Below, one piece after another: positions 9,258-18,123 of a stretch of 64,000 bases of DNA; position 1 is the first letter of the stretch; the number at the start of each line of letters is the position of its first letter. The notes beneath the pieces were generated by a model. It ran no database searches and was not told the origin of the DNA. It worked only from the letters and a program-made list of their open reading frames with translations. Origin of the DNA: CAG-632 sp963626805 (GTDB taxonomy: Bacteria > Bacillota > Clostridia > Lachnospirales > Lachnospiraceae); the NCBI GenBank assembly GCA_963626805.1, contig CAVFXS010000023.1:62001-126000 (forward strand). The letters are read 5' to 3'. Made by a program: the position numbers and the translations under genes.

Positions 9258-10139
9258 ATGGCAGAGCGGATTTTTGACCAGGATTTTTTTAATAAATTAA
9301 ATAACCTTGCAATCGCAATGAATGCCAGAATGTCCTACGGAATGAGCGGTGGACGAAAGTCCAGTGCCAAGGGTTCCTCTGTGGAATTTTCGGATTACCG
9401 GGAATATATTCCGGGTGATGACATCCGCAGGATTGACTGGAGTGCATACGGAAGACTGGACAGGCTGTACATCAAGCGGTTTATGGAAGAAAAGGAAGGT
9501 GTGTTCCAGATATTTGTGGACGCATCGAAGTCCATGACATTCGGAGAGCCGCCGAAGACCAGGCAGGCATTGCAGCTGGCGGGTGCACTAGCATATCTGG
9601 TGCTAAATAATCTGGACCGTGTCTATGTCAGTCAGATGCAGGAGGGTACTCTGCAGCAGGGAAAAGGACTGGCAGGCAGACAGGCATTTCAGCGGATCAT
9701 GGACGAGCTCGAACGGATGGAGTTTGACAGTGGGACCGATCTGAACCGGGCAATCATGGCAAGACAATATCCGGGCAGCGGAGTATCGATCGTGATCAGT
9801 GATTTTCTGGATGAGAACGGCATCGAACCGGCCCTGAAATATCTTCGATATAAGAAACAGCAGATTATCCTGATCCAGATTCTGGCAAGACAGGAGCTTA
9901 CCATAGAAGGGGAAGGAGTGGTCAATCTTCTGGATATGGAGACCGGAGAAGAGGTACGCCTGACCCTGAACCGAAGCACCGTGGAACAATACGAAATGGC
10001 ATTGCAGAATATGCAGAATCGCTTAAAAGAGCTGGCGAAAAAATACGAGGCTTCCTATATACAGATGGCAGCAGACGAACCGCTGGATCGTTTTCTGTTT
10101 GATACCATATGTAATCAGGGAATCATTGTTCGCAAATAG
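9258..10139 (+). CDS. DUF58 domain protein
   Basis: A 293-residue protein of the DUF58 family. The diagnostic motif DYREYIPGDDIRRIDW is visible at about residues 47-62, followed by a vWA-like fold with FVDASKSM and, later, VIVISDFLD. DUF58 proteins almost always sit beside MoxR and are thought to be its vWA-type partner. It lies 18 bases after the MoxR gene and 15 before the next vWA gene. There is no transmembrane helix, so it is probably cytoplasmic or peripheral. Confidence 0.93.
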   Translation: MAERIFDQDFFNKLNNLAIAMNARMSYGMSGGRKSSAKGSSVEFSDYREYIPGDDIRRIDWSAYGRLDRLYIKRFMEEKEGVFQIFVDASKSMTFGEPPKTRQALQLAGALAYLVLNNLDRVYVSQMQEGTLQQGKGLAGRQAFQRIMDELERMEFDSGTDLNRAIMARQYPGSGVSIVISDFLDENGIEPALKYLRYKKQQIILIQILARQELTIEGEGVVNLLDMETGEEVRLTLNRSTVEQYEMALQNMQNRLKELAKKYEASYIQMAADEPLDRFLFDTICNQGIIVRK

Positions 10140-10154
10140 GGGAGACATACAAAT

Positions 10155-11978
10155 ATGGAAATAACAAACTGGTGGCCGTTAGCGTTTCTGCTTCTGATAC
10201 CGGTCATTATCCTGCTTTATATGTTAAAGCAGAAGGCAAAAGAATATCCGTTTTCTTCGAGTATTTTATGGAAGGAAATCTATCATAGTGTCGAGGCGAC
10301 CAAGCCATGGGAGAAGCTGAAGAAGAATATTCTGATGATTCTTCAGATCCTGACCGTGTGTCTGCTGATCGTTGCGTTAATGGCTCCGTATTTAAAAACC
10401 GGAGGAAAGATGTATGATAATGTGATTCTGGTTCTGGACACCAGTGCCAGCATGGGAATCCGTTATAATGAGAAACGGACCCGGATGGAGGAAGCAGTCG
10501 AGCGGGCCTGTGATTATATCGATTCCTTAAGTGAGACGGCACAGATTACTGTACTGACGTCCAATCAGGAGGCGGGAATCTTAAAGACCAATGCCGAGGA
10601 TAAGCAGGCATTGAAAAAACAGTTAAAACAGCTGGCGGTTACGGATCTGAGCGGAGATGCGACTCCGGCAGTCAGTGTAGTGACATCCATGGTAAGCCAG
10701 TGGAATAAATATGAGGCTGTGTTCTTTACGGATGCACCGCTGGAGCTTGGAAATCTGGATGCAACGGTGGTGAATCTTTACACGGATTATAAGAACCTGT
10801 CGATGGACTATTTAAGCTACGGTTCTCAGCAGGATGAGGATGGCAACCGGAGTACGACCGTGATCGGAAAGATTACGAATGATACAGAGGAAGCGGTCAC
10901 AACGGATGTGAATCTTTATGGAGACAATACCCTGCTCAAGGTGCAGAGTGTTACGATCCCGGCAAAGTCATCGCAGAACTTCTTCTTTGAGCAGATTGAT
11001 TTTCAGGGAGATGTCCTGATGGCAGAGCTGAACAATCAGGATGATCTGGCAGCCGACAACCGTGCTTATGCGGTGGTCAGTGCAGAGAGCAGGAAAACGG
11101 CATTGCTGGTAACAGAGGATAATATGTTTCTGGAAAAGGCAATCTCCAATATGGACTGGGTGGATCTGTATAAAACCAATCAGCTGAGTGCTGTAGGAAA
11201 AACGGAGACCTATGATTTTTATATCTTTGACGGTGTGATTCCGGAGGAGCTGCCGGAACAGGGAAATATATTGTATGTGAATCCGCCGGATGGGGCACAG
11301 GTGACGGTAAAGGAGAAGCTAAGCAATGTGAGTCTGGCATTTACCGATACAGAGGTGACACAGTATGTGGCAGGCTTTAGCTTCGGAGCAACGGCAGCAG
11401 AGAGTCTGGAGCGGCCGCTCTGGGCAGACAGCTTCCTTACAAGCGGAGATCATTGTATCGGATATTACGGAGAGGCCGGAGGCCGGAGAATTGCGGTGCT
11501 CGGATTTGATCTGCATGATTCGGATCTGGCACTGCAGGCAGAGTTCCCGATTCTGATCTCCAATCTGACAGAATATATGATGGTGAGCGGAATGGTTCCG
11601 CAGAACGACTATGAGACCGGAGATAAGATCGTATTTAACGGCAATCTGAACGGTTCCGATCTGACGGTGACTTCCCCGGCAGGAACAGTGGTAACGCTGC
11701 CGACGGCAGTTACTACAAATGCTTATACAGATACGGCACAGACCGGTGTATATTCTGTGGCACAGACCGTGAACGGCGAGGAACGGCAGGAGCAGTTTGT
11801 GGTACGGTTCCCGGTGGAAGCAGAGTCGCATCTGGAGGAAGCGGCAGTAGAGGTCGGAGAGACAGCCGGTGAGGATAATAAGAATCTGACCGGTGGCAGA
11901 GAGCTTCGCAACTGGATTATTCTGGTCCTGTTACTGGCACTGGGCGCAGAGTGGTTTGTTTATATCAGACAGCATTAG
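10155..11978 (+). CDS. BatA-like membrane protein with von Willebrand A domain
   Basis: This 607-residue protein begins with the aerotolerance-regulator N-terminal pattern (WWPLAFLLLIPVIILLYMLK), a second transmembrane helix near 54-78, then a vWA domain with the MIDAS motif DTSASMG at about residue 94. A long predicted extracellular beta-rich part follows and a transmembrane helix closes the C-terminus (about 583-602). In Bacteroides such proteins belong to the Bat operon. Here it is one of two tandem vWA membrane proteins downstream of MoxR-DUF58, and the two are likely to work together. Confidence 0.85.
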   Translation: MEITNWWPLAFLLLIPVIILLYMLKQKAKEYPFSSSILWKEIYHSVEATKPWEKLKKNILMILQILTVCLLIVALMAPYLKTGGKMYDNVILVLDTSASMGIRYNEKRTRMEEAVERACDYIDSLSETAQITVLTSNQEAGILKTNAEDKQALKKQLKQLAVTDLSGDATPAVSVVTSMVSQWNKYEAVFFTDAPLELGNLDATVVNLYTDYKNLSMDYLSYGSQQDEDGNRSTTVIGKITNDTEEAVTTDVNLYGDNTLLKVQSVTIPAKSSQNFFFEQIDFQGDVLMAELNNQDDLAADNRAYAVVSAESRKTALLVTEDNMFLEKAISNMDWVDLYKTNQLSAVGKTETYDFYIFDGVIPEELPEQGNILYVNPPDGAQVTVKEKLSNVSLAFTDTEVTQYVAGFSFGATAAESLERPLWADSFLTSGDHCIGYYGEAGGRRIAVLGFDLHDSDLALQAEFPILISNLTEYMMVSGMVPQNDYETGDKIVFNGNLNGSDLTVTSPAGTVVTLPTAVTTNAYTDTAQTGVYSVAQTVNGEERQEQFVVRFPVEAESHLEEAAVEVGETAGEDNKNLTGGRELRNWIILVLLLALGAEWFVYIRQH

Positions 11979-11993
11979 AGGTGGAGGAAAGTT

Positions 11994-14966
11994 ATGAGCA
12001 TAGAGGTAAGTAATCCCTGGTGGTTATTGTTAATTCCGGTGGTAGTGGCTGGACTGATCTATTCCGGCCGGTTTCTCCGGATACAGAGCCGCAGGAAGAA
12101 AATAGAATACCTGGTCATGCGTGGAGTGATCGCTCTGCTTCTGATCCTGACCCTGTGCGGCCTGAGCTTCCGGATCACAACGAAGGAAGTGACAACGATC
12201 TTCCTTGTAGATATGTCAGACAGTAATGAGAAGAATCTGGATGATATTTCAGAGTACATCCGGAATGCAATCGCAGACATGCCGAAGAAGAATCAGGCAG
12301 GTGTTGTGGTATTCGGTGACAATGTGCTGGTAGATCAGTTTGTGACGGAGAAGAAGATCTTTACGGAATTATCTTCCCAGCCGGTGGCAACCGCAACGAA
12401 TCTGGAAAAGGCGGTTTCGACAGCTATGACGGTATTTCCGGAGGATACAGCGAAACGGCTGGTGCTGATCACGGATGGACTGGAAAATGCGGGAAGCATT
12501 GCCAAGATGGCAGGTACGGTCAGCTCTCAGAATGTGGATGTGAAGGTAATAAAGCTGGAGCAGAATGTCGGAAATGAAGTCTATGTGAGCAATCTGGAGC
12601 TGCCGGAATATGTACATGTCGGAGATGCCTTTAATATCAAGGTGACAATCGAAAGTAATGTGGAAACACAGGCACTGGTCAGTCTTTATTGCGGAAGAAC
12701 CTTAAAGGGACAGTCCAATGTCAATCTGACAGCCGGTGAGAATCAGTTTGTATTTCAGGATGTCGGAGAAAGTAACGGTACACAGGATTACCGGGTAATG
12801 GTGGAGCCTGTGGATGATACCATGAGTATGAACAATGAATACAGTGCATTTACGCAGGTAGAGGCAGAGCCGAAGCTGCTGCTGGTGGAGGGTACCGCCG
12901 GAGAGGGCAATGCACTGGCCGGAATCCTGGATGCCTGTGGTGTTCAGTATGACCAGATCACACCGACCGGTGTGCCGGATGAGATGTCGAAGCTGATCCA
13001 GTACAAGGCAGTGGTAATGGTGAATGTAAATGCCCTGGATCTGCATAGCGGGTTCCTGGATATTCTGGAGAGCTATGTCCGGGATTATGCCGGAGGATTG
13101 ATCTGTACCGGTGGCGATAATAGCTTTGCAATGGGTGCTTATCAGGATACGGCACTGGAAACCGTACTTCCGGTCAATATGTTTCTGGAAGGCGAGCGGG
13201 AGGTTCCGACGATGGCGATTGCCATGGTAATTGACCATTCCGGCAGTATGGATACCTCTGCCAATGGCGGGAATGGAGCAACCTGCCTGGATCTGGCAAA
13301 GGAAGCAGCTGTGGAGGGCGTAAAGAGCCTGAAGCCGACCGATCAGGTAGGGGTACTGGCCTTTGATGATACCTATGACTGGGTAGTTCCGATGCAGTCG
13401 GCAAGTAATCAGTCGGGAATTACCGGTGGAATCGGACAGATCGGATCCGGTGGCGGAACCAGTATCTATCCGGCACTGAATGCGGCAGCGGATCAGCTGT
13501 TGAGCACGGATGCACAGGTCAAGCATATTATCCTGCTGACGGATGGACAGGATTATTATACCGGCTATGAGGATGTGGTAAAGAAGATCAACGATGGCGG
13601 AATCACGCTGTCAACCGTTGCGGTCGGACCGGAATCCGATCAGGTGTTGTTGCAGAAGCTGGCAAATCAGTGTAACGGACGATTCTACTATACGGATATT
13701 AACAGTGGAATCCCGAAGATCTTTGTACAGGAGATCTTCCTTTCGTCCAAGAGCTATCTGATCAATGAGGAGTTTACACCGGTGATCACCGCCAATTCAT
13801 CGATCATTGAAGGAATTATGAATGATGGCGTGCCGACATTGCTGGGTTATATCGGTTCATCGGCAAAATCACAGGCAACGGTGATCCTGCAGTCGGAGGA
13901 AGGCGATCCGATCCTTTCTACCTGGCAATACGGACTGGGACGTACCATTGCATGGAATACCGATGCAACCAATGAGTGGACCGGTAACTGGGCGAACTGG
14001 GAGAATTATACACAGCTGTGGGATAACATGATCAATTATGTGGTATCCAATACCAGCCTGGACGGAGATCAGGTGGAAATCACGCAGGAAGGAAATTCCG
14101 CTGTGATCCATTACACAACCGATAAGTACGATAAGGAAACCAGGGTGACGGCAGTCTGTACAAATGCAGCCGGGGAGCAGCAGGAGATTACACTGGATCC
14201 GGTGGCTCCGGGTGAATATGAGGCGAGCCTTGCCATGGAGGATACCGGGGTATATACGATCGCATTGAAGAATCAGAAGGGCAGTGAGATACAGGGCAGT
14301 ATGATCACAGCGACAGCCATGCAGTACTCTCCGGAGTACCGGTTTGATCAGACCGCGGATGGACTGGAGGCATTTGTTTCACAGGTAAACGGAGCCTATA
14401 TCACATATGAGGATCCGGTATTTGATGACAAGCTGGAGACGGTACGTGCAAGAACCAATCTGGCAGTTCCGTTCCTGATCACGGCACTGGTACTGTTCCT
14501 GCTCGATATTGCAGCAAGACGAATGGGTATGGATTATCTGGACTGGTTCACACAGTGGAAGCAGAGACGGAAATGGAAGAAGGAACATCCGGAAGCGGCC
14601 GGAGCCGGAAAGAAAGCGGCAGCGAAGAAGCAGAGAAGCGTGCAGAAGAATATAGCTGCGCAGGCAGCGCAAGGACAGCCGGGCAGGCAGCAGAATGAGC
14701 AGCCAGTGCAGGCGGAAGCGAATGCAATGCAGAATGAGCAGCAGATGCAGACAGCAGGTACTGGCGTATTAGACGAAAAGCAGAGGAAAGCCGCAGAGAA
14801 GGCGGAACAAAAGGCACAGAAGCAGGCACTCAGACAGGCGAAGCAGCAGGCCAGACAGGAAGCGAAGGCTTCTCGCAAAAAGAAGCAGACAGGCGAACCT
14901 GCCGAGACTGAGGCTGCATTGGATATGGAAGAGCTGCTACGGAAAAAGGAAGACCGGAACTGGTAG
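11994..14966 (+). CDS. Large membrane protein with two vWA-like domains and a GATase-like domain
   Basis: A 990-residue membrane protein. Two N-terminal helices (about 8-24 and 38-58) precede a first vWA-like domain with FLVDMSDSN (about 70). A region resembling the class I glutamine amidotransferase fold follows (about 290-400, GGLICTGGDNSF). A second vWA domain has the MIDAS motif DHSGSMDTS (about 411), and a transmembrane helix lies near 825-845. The last 130 residues are a basic, Ala/Gln/Lys-rich cytoplasmic tail with coiled-coil character. The order matches the very large vWA proteins found next to BatA-like genes. It closes the cluster and a terminator follows. Confidence 0.85.
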   Translation: MSIEVSNPWWLLLIPVVVAGLIYSGRFLRIQSRRKKIEYLVMRGVIALLLILTLCGLSFRITTKEVTTIFLVDMSDSNEKNLDDISEYIRNAIADMPKKNQAGVVVFGDNVLVDQFVTEKKIFTELSSQPVATATNLEKAVSTAMTVFPEDTAKRLVLITDGLENAGSIAKMAGTVSSQNVDVKVIKLEQNVGNEVYVSNLELPEYVHVGDAFNIKVTIESNVETQALVSLYCGRTLKGQSNVNLTAGENQFVFQDVGESNGTQDYRVMVEPVDDTMSMNNEYSAFTQVEAEPKLLLVEGTAGEGNALAGILDACGVQYDQITPTGVPDEMSKLIQYKAVVMVNVNALDLHSGFLDILESYVRDYAGGLICTGGDNSFAMGAYQDTALETVLPVNMFLEGEREVPTMAIAMVIDHSGSMDTSANGGNGATCLDLAKEAAVEGVKSLKPTDQVGVLAFDDTYDWVVPMQSASNQSGITGGIGQIGSGGGTSIYPALNAAADQLLSTDAQVKHIILLTDGQDYYTGYEDVVKKINDGGITLSTVAVGPESDQVLLQKLANQCNGRFYYTDINSGIPKIFVQEIFLSSKSYLINEEFTPVITANSSIIEGIMNDGVPTLLGYIGSSAKSQATVILQSEEGDPILSTWQYGLGRTIAWNTDATNEWTGNWANWENYTQLWDNMINYVVSNTSLDGDQVEITQEGNSAVIHYTTDKYDKETRVTAVCTNAAGEQQEITLDPVAPGEYEASLAMEDTGVYTIALKNQKGSEIQGSMITATAMQYSPEYRFDQTADGLEAFVSQVNGAYITYEDPVFDDKLETVRARTNLAVPFLITALVLFLLDIAARRMGMDYLDWFTQWKQRRKWKKEHPEAAGAGKKAAAKKQRSVQKNIAAQAAQGQPGRQQNEQPVQAEANAMQNEQQMQTAGTGVLDEKQRKAAEKAEQKAQKQALRQAKQQARQEAKASRKKKQTGEPAETEAALDMEELLRKKEDRNW

Positions 14967-15005
14967 TGGGATCCTTTTGACCATTAGAATTATAGTATAA
15001 AAGAG

Positions 15006-15075
15006 AAACCTGTATTTTACAGGCTGTTATACCGGGATTCCGACAACAGCCTGTGAGGTACAGGTTTTGTTATTT
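15006..15075 (+). terminator. Intrinsic terminator after the MoxR-vWA cluster
   Basis: AAACCTGTA and ACAGGCTGTT pair with AACAGCCTGT and TACAGGTTT across an internal bulge and a GC-rich loop, and TTTTGTTATTTATTTT follows. The hairpin lies 40 bases after the last cluster stop codon and before the sigma factor gene. Confidence 0.8.
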
Positions 15076-15150
15076 ATTTTATCATGGTGAGAAAACGGAG
15101 CTGTGAATCGTTATATATATGAGATCTCAAAAGACAAGGAGGAACGTGAA

Positions 15151-15624
15151 GTGAAGAATGAACGAGTATTAAGCTTATTTGACACATACGCGGATGATTT
15201 ATACCGGTTTGCGGTTTCTTATACAGGCTCAAAGCAGGAGGCAGAGGACATTGTGCAGGATCTGTTTCTGAAGCTCATTTCCAAAAACTTAATATTGGGA
15301 AAGAGCTATGAGAAAGCATACCTTATGAAAATGACGGCAAATCTGTGTAAGGATTATCTGAAAGCCGGCAGGGTCACGCAGACCGCTTCCTATGATGCAC
15401 TGGAGGATTATCTGGGGGCAGGGGTGACAGTGACCGGGGAAGACCGGCTGGTGTATGATTCCCTGATGGAACTGGAGGAAGCATTCCGGGAACCGATTTA
15501 TCTTCATTACTATGAGGGGTATACCTATCGGGAGATTGCCGGGATTCTTCAGATATCGGAATCAGCGGTGGCAATGAGGATCAGTCGGGGAAAAGAAGCA
15601 TTAAGAAAGAGAATGGAGGTATAG
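15151..15624 (+). CDS. ECF-type RNA polymerase sigma factor
   Basis: A 157-residue sigma-70 family protein with region 2 (FDTYADDLYRFAVSYTGSKQEAEDIVQDLFLK, read in two parts) and region 4 with the helix-turn-helix YTYREIAGILQISESAVAMR. The open frame extends back to GTG 15103, but AAGGAGG at 15136-15142 lies eight bases before GTG 15151, which I take as the true start. It is followed two bases later by a probable anti-sigma gene. ECF pairs of this kind usually sense envelope stress; the target promoters cannot be read here. Confidence 0.88.
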   Translation: MKNERVLSLFDTYADDLYRFAVSYTGSKQEAEDIVQDLFLKLISKNLILGKSYEKAYLMKMTANLCKDYLKAGRVTQTASYDALEDYLGAGVTVTGEDRLVYDSLMELEEAFREPIYLHYYEGYTYREIAGILQISESAVAMRISRGKEALRKRMEV

Positions 15625-15626
15625 CG

Positions 15627-16244
15627 ATGGAACGCAGAGTACAGGATACATTTCATAAGATTACCATGGATGAAACGAAGAAAGAGGAGATCCGGGCAGC
15701 AATTGGAGATAGCAGAAGGAGAAATTATACGTGGCTAAAGTGTGTGGCAGGGGCTGCAGCGTGCATGGCAATTTTGCTTGGAGTACCGGCTACACGGCAG
15801 GCAATCGTACATGCAGCGGATTATGTAAGGCAGATATTCCATACGGCAGATGGAGGCGGTGTAGAATATGAGTCCACCGGGAATGAGCTGAGGTTTTCAA
15901 TTGCAACCGGGGACAGAGAGTATGTCAGAATCGAGAATGACCGGATCTATCTGACCGTCGGAGAGGAGAAGATCGATGTAACAGAGGCCTGTGGGGAGGA
16001 TTCCTACTACCGATATGAGCAGGTGAATGCGGATGGCAGCAGAAGTGTGATATTTGTCGGAGGAACCGCAGAGGATGTCGGCTGGATAGAATTATTGTTT
16101 GATGCGGATGGTAATTATGTGTTCAATCAGATGAAGGTGCCGACAGATGAAGCAGGAATAACAGCAGGCTGGGTAAATAAGGCCATGCATGCGGAGGGTG
16201 TCCCATGTGGGGATAGTCTCTTAGATCAGGAGCTGGAGAAGTAA
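15627..16244 (+). CDS. Probable anti-sigma factor (single-pass membrane protein)
   Basis: A 205-residue protein with a short basic cytoplasmic N-terminus, one transmembrane helix at about residues 37-57 and an extracellular domain of about 145 residues rich in acidic and aromatic residues. Its start lies two bases after the sigma factor stop, the standard arrangement of a sigma/anti-sigma pair. No zinc-binding His-x3-Cys-x2-Cys motif is visible, so it is not a ZAS-type anti-sigma factor. The function is inferred from topology and position. Confidence 0.7.
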   Translation: MERRVQDTFHKITMDETKKEEIRAAIGDSRRRNYTWLKCVAGAAACMAILLGVPATRQAIVHAADYVRQIFHTADGGGVEYESTGNELRFSIATGDREYVRIENDRIYLTVGEEKIDVTEACGEDSYYRYEQVNADGSRSVIFVGGTAEDVGWIELLFDADGNYVFNQMKVPTDEAGITAGWVNKAMHAEGVPCGDSLLDQELEK

Positions 16245-16245
16245 G

Positions 16246-16284
16246 TTTTTTTTGGGGGGGAGTCCTAAGGTCTGGACTTCCCCC
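16246..16284. other. T8-G7 homopolymers and convergent-gene hairpin
   Basis: Eight T and seven G residues (16246-16260) directly follow the anti-sigma stop. The G run plus AGTCC pairs with GGACTTCCCCC at 16274-16284, and the right arm contains the last codons of the convergent GTPase gene. Neither strand has a U-run after the stem, so it is not a standard intrinsic terminator. The homopolymers are prone to length change and to sequencing error. Confidence 0.5.
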
Positions 16285-17209
16285 AATACTGTTCAATGGC
16301 TTCCTGATTTAATCCCTCCCCAATGACGATCAGGATCGCCTGTCCATTCGGAATCGACCGGATCTCTGTTTTCTGATGGGTGACATTGATAGAAATCCAG
16401 CTGCCGTCCGGAAGGTGCTGGAAGCCCTTGATCCGGAAGACCTTTCCGCAGGCAGGATCCTTCAGGATCCTGGCACAGGACTGCTTTAAAAACGCTTCCA
16501 TAAAATCCATGTTCATAAAATACAGACTGTCATAGGTCTGCTGGTCATCAAACCAGAGCTTGGTATAGTCTGCAGTATGATAACCGGAGGTAAGAATGGC
16601 GTCATAGTCATCATCCGTCAGATCATTCCAGTTCTTTTGCAGGATCAGCTGCTTTGGCAGCTGTTTACAGTGCAGGCTGTCCATAGAGTCTTTGACATAT
16701 TGGATGGTGGATTGTAATTGTGCTTCTGTAACCTCCTGCGTGTGACTGAAAAGAATCGTACCGGCCTGAATGGCCTGAGAGGCAAGCAGGTAGCGGGAGG
16801 CTTCTGACAGGTTCTGCTCCAGATTCGCATCAATGATCGTGATCACATTTCCAATCTCATACCAGCGATCCAGCGGCTCCTCATGGAGTGCGTCAAAGAA
16901 TTCGTCCATATCAAAGATACCGGAAGGCTCGACCAGGATCCGGTCATATCCGCACATACCCATGGCGATCAGCTTTGTTTTAAATCTGCGTCTGTGACAG
17001 TCGGCATTGCAGCCGCCGGCTACCATTTCCAGCGTGCAGTGGTCACCGAGAATATCCTGCAGGAGCATGGCATCTACATTAACAGCACCGAAATCATTCT
17101 CCAGAATGCCGATGTTTGCACCCTGTTTCAGCAGGTGGCGGGCATAATTCCGGAAAAAGGTTGTTTTACCGGAGCCGAGAAATCCGGTTATTAAATCTAT
17201 TTTTATCAT
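16265..17209 (-). CDS. CobW/COG0523-family GTPase-like protein
   Basis: A 314-residue P-loop protein. Walker A is GFLGSGKTTFF at about residues 9-19, the Mg-binding segment is LVEPSGIFD (about 93-101), and the family's metal site is reduced to GGCNADCH (Cys-x3-Cys-His) instead of the usual Cys-x-Cys-Cys. The guanine-specificity motif NKxD appears replaced by SHTQ. COG0523 proteins are metallochaperones or metal inserters, often for zinc or cobalt. The C-terminal domain is complete (FRIKGFQ motif). The frame opens at 17224, but GAGGTG lies well placed for the ATG at 17209. It is the only large minus-strand gene in the first 29 kb. Confidence 0.82.
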   Translation of the reverse strand: MIKIDLITGFLGSGKTTFFRNYARHLLKQGANIGILENDFGAVNVDAMLLQDILGDHCTLEMVAGGCNADCHRRRFKTKLIAMGMCGYDRILVEPSGIFDMDEFFDALHEEPLDRWYEIGNVITIIDANLEQNLSEASRYLLASQAIQAGTILFSHTQEVTEAQLQSTIQYVKDSMDSLHCKQLPKQLILQKNWNDLTDDDYDAILTSGYHTADYTKLWFDDQQTYDSLYFMNMDFMEAFLKQSCARILKDPACGKVFRIKGFQHLPDGSWISINVTHQKTEIRSIPNGQAILIVIGEGLNQEAIEQYWGKSRP

Positions 17210-17245
17210 AAAGAAACACCTCATTTCTACTCTGTAAGCAGTATC

Positions 17246-17274
17246 ATTTTAGCATAGTGTTTTGTAAAAGAAAA
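17246..17274 (-). promoter_or_regulatory. Candidate promoter of the CobW-like gene
   Basis: On the minus strand an extended -10 element TGCTAAAAT ends at 17246. A weak -35 (TTTTCT, 17274-17269) lies 17 bases upstream. The distance to the chosen start codon is about 35 bases. No recognisable Zur palindrome is present. Confidence 0.4.
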
Positions 17275-17401
17275 GAAATTATACAGGATACGGGAGGACT
17301 AAAGTATATTTGGTAAGGGACCGATATAAGCTTTAGTAAAGTTTTTTTAGATAAGATTATGAGGCAAGGTTTTTGGTATAAGAGAGAGGATGTGACAGGT
17401 C

Positions 17402-18013
17402 GTGAAGATAAAGGAAGCACAGGAGATTTATCGGACCCAGTTACAGGCATATCAGACACAGAAAAATGCAGTTGCAAAGCAACAGGCAGCATTGAAGCAG
17501 CAAATGGACGAGGCGGTAAATGGTGCAGAGCTGTTTGCAGATCAGGCAGCCATTCTGCAGCTGACATATGATGCACTGGATGAGAAAGAGAATCTGTATG
17601 CAGATTATATGGAGCAGTTAAATGAGCGATGGATGGCGATTCAGGAGATGGAGTCTGGCAAGCAGCAGGGAGAAGCCGCGAAGAAAGCAGGCGCAGAGCT
17701 GGGCAAGCTTATGGAGGTTGCCAGAAGAATCATGAAAGGTGCAAAGGTGCCGGGCACGGATGAACGTAAGCTGATGGAGTTTGACAGTAAGCTGTATCAG
17801 ATGGCAAAGAGTATAGGTGCGATGGCAAAGGTCCGGAAACGGAAAGAGTATAAATCCCTGTGGGAGGATGAGGAGAAAAAGGATCAGACAGACCCGATGG
17901 AGGTCGCTGATAATTCGGAAGCCGGCAGTGGCCCGGAGATTGTCTCTGCAGAAGCGACAATAGCGACCGCAATGGGAGAGATGGCATCTACAGCAGGAGA
18001 GACATATGAATGA
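17402..18013 (+). CDS. Coiled-coil protein of unknown function
   Basis: A 203-residue protein that I do not recognise. The first 115 residues are Gln/Glu/Ala/Lys-rich with heptad character (long helices, no signal peptide, no transmembrane segment). A basic region MAKVRKRKEYKSLW follows near 140-153, then an acidic, low-complexity C-terminus. Similar small coiled-coil proteins are common beside transporter genes in Lachnospiraceae. The start is GTG 17402 with a weak ACAGG upstream. A promoter for the following gene begins 8 bases after its stop, so it is probably a separate unit. Confidence 0.6.
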   Translation: MKIKEAQEIYRTQLQAYQTQKNAVAKQQAALKQQMDEAVNGAELFADQAAILQLTYDALDEKENLYADYMEQLNERWMAIQEMESGKQQGEAAKKAGAELGKLMEVARRIMKGAKVPGTDERKLMEFDSKLYQMAKSIGAMAKVRKRKEYKSLWEDEEKKDQTDPMEVADNSEAGSGPEIVSAEATIATAMGEMASTAGETYE

Positions 18014-18021
18014 GATAGATT

Positions 18022-18050
18022 TTGACTTCTGATGAAAAGTCCGCTATACT
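18022..18050 (+). promoter_or_regulatory. SigA-type promoter of the NhaC-like antiporter gene
   Basis: TTGACT (18022-18027), a 17-base spacer and TATACT (18045-18050). Transcription should start near 18057. The promoter lies inside the longest open frame of the antiporter, which shows that the long start at 18022 is artefactual. Confidence 0.8.
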
Positions 18051-18064
18051 CAAAAGTAAATGCT

Positions 18065-18092
18065 ACGGGCGGAGGAACGAAATACCGCCCGT
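18065..18092 (+). other. 5'-terminal mRNA hairpin of the antiporter transcript
   Basis: ACGGGCGG (18065-18072) and CCGCCCGT (18085-18092) form a perfect eight-base stem with a 12-base loop, beginning about eight bases after the predicted transcription start. The loop and stem contain GGAGGAA, a Shine-Dalgarno-like sequence with no start codon behind it. A 5' stabilising stem or a small regulatory element are both possible. Confidence 0.55.
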
Positions 18093-18123
18093 TGGACTAT
18101 TTACGAAAAGGGTGGAGAATACA

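Noticed and set aside
12702..13526. 274-codon minus-strand frame inside the large vWA gene
   Set aside because: The opposite strand has a clear two-domain vWA protein with motifs; the antisense translation has no motif or ribosome binding site.
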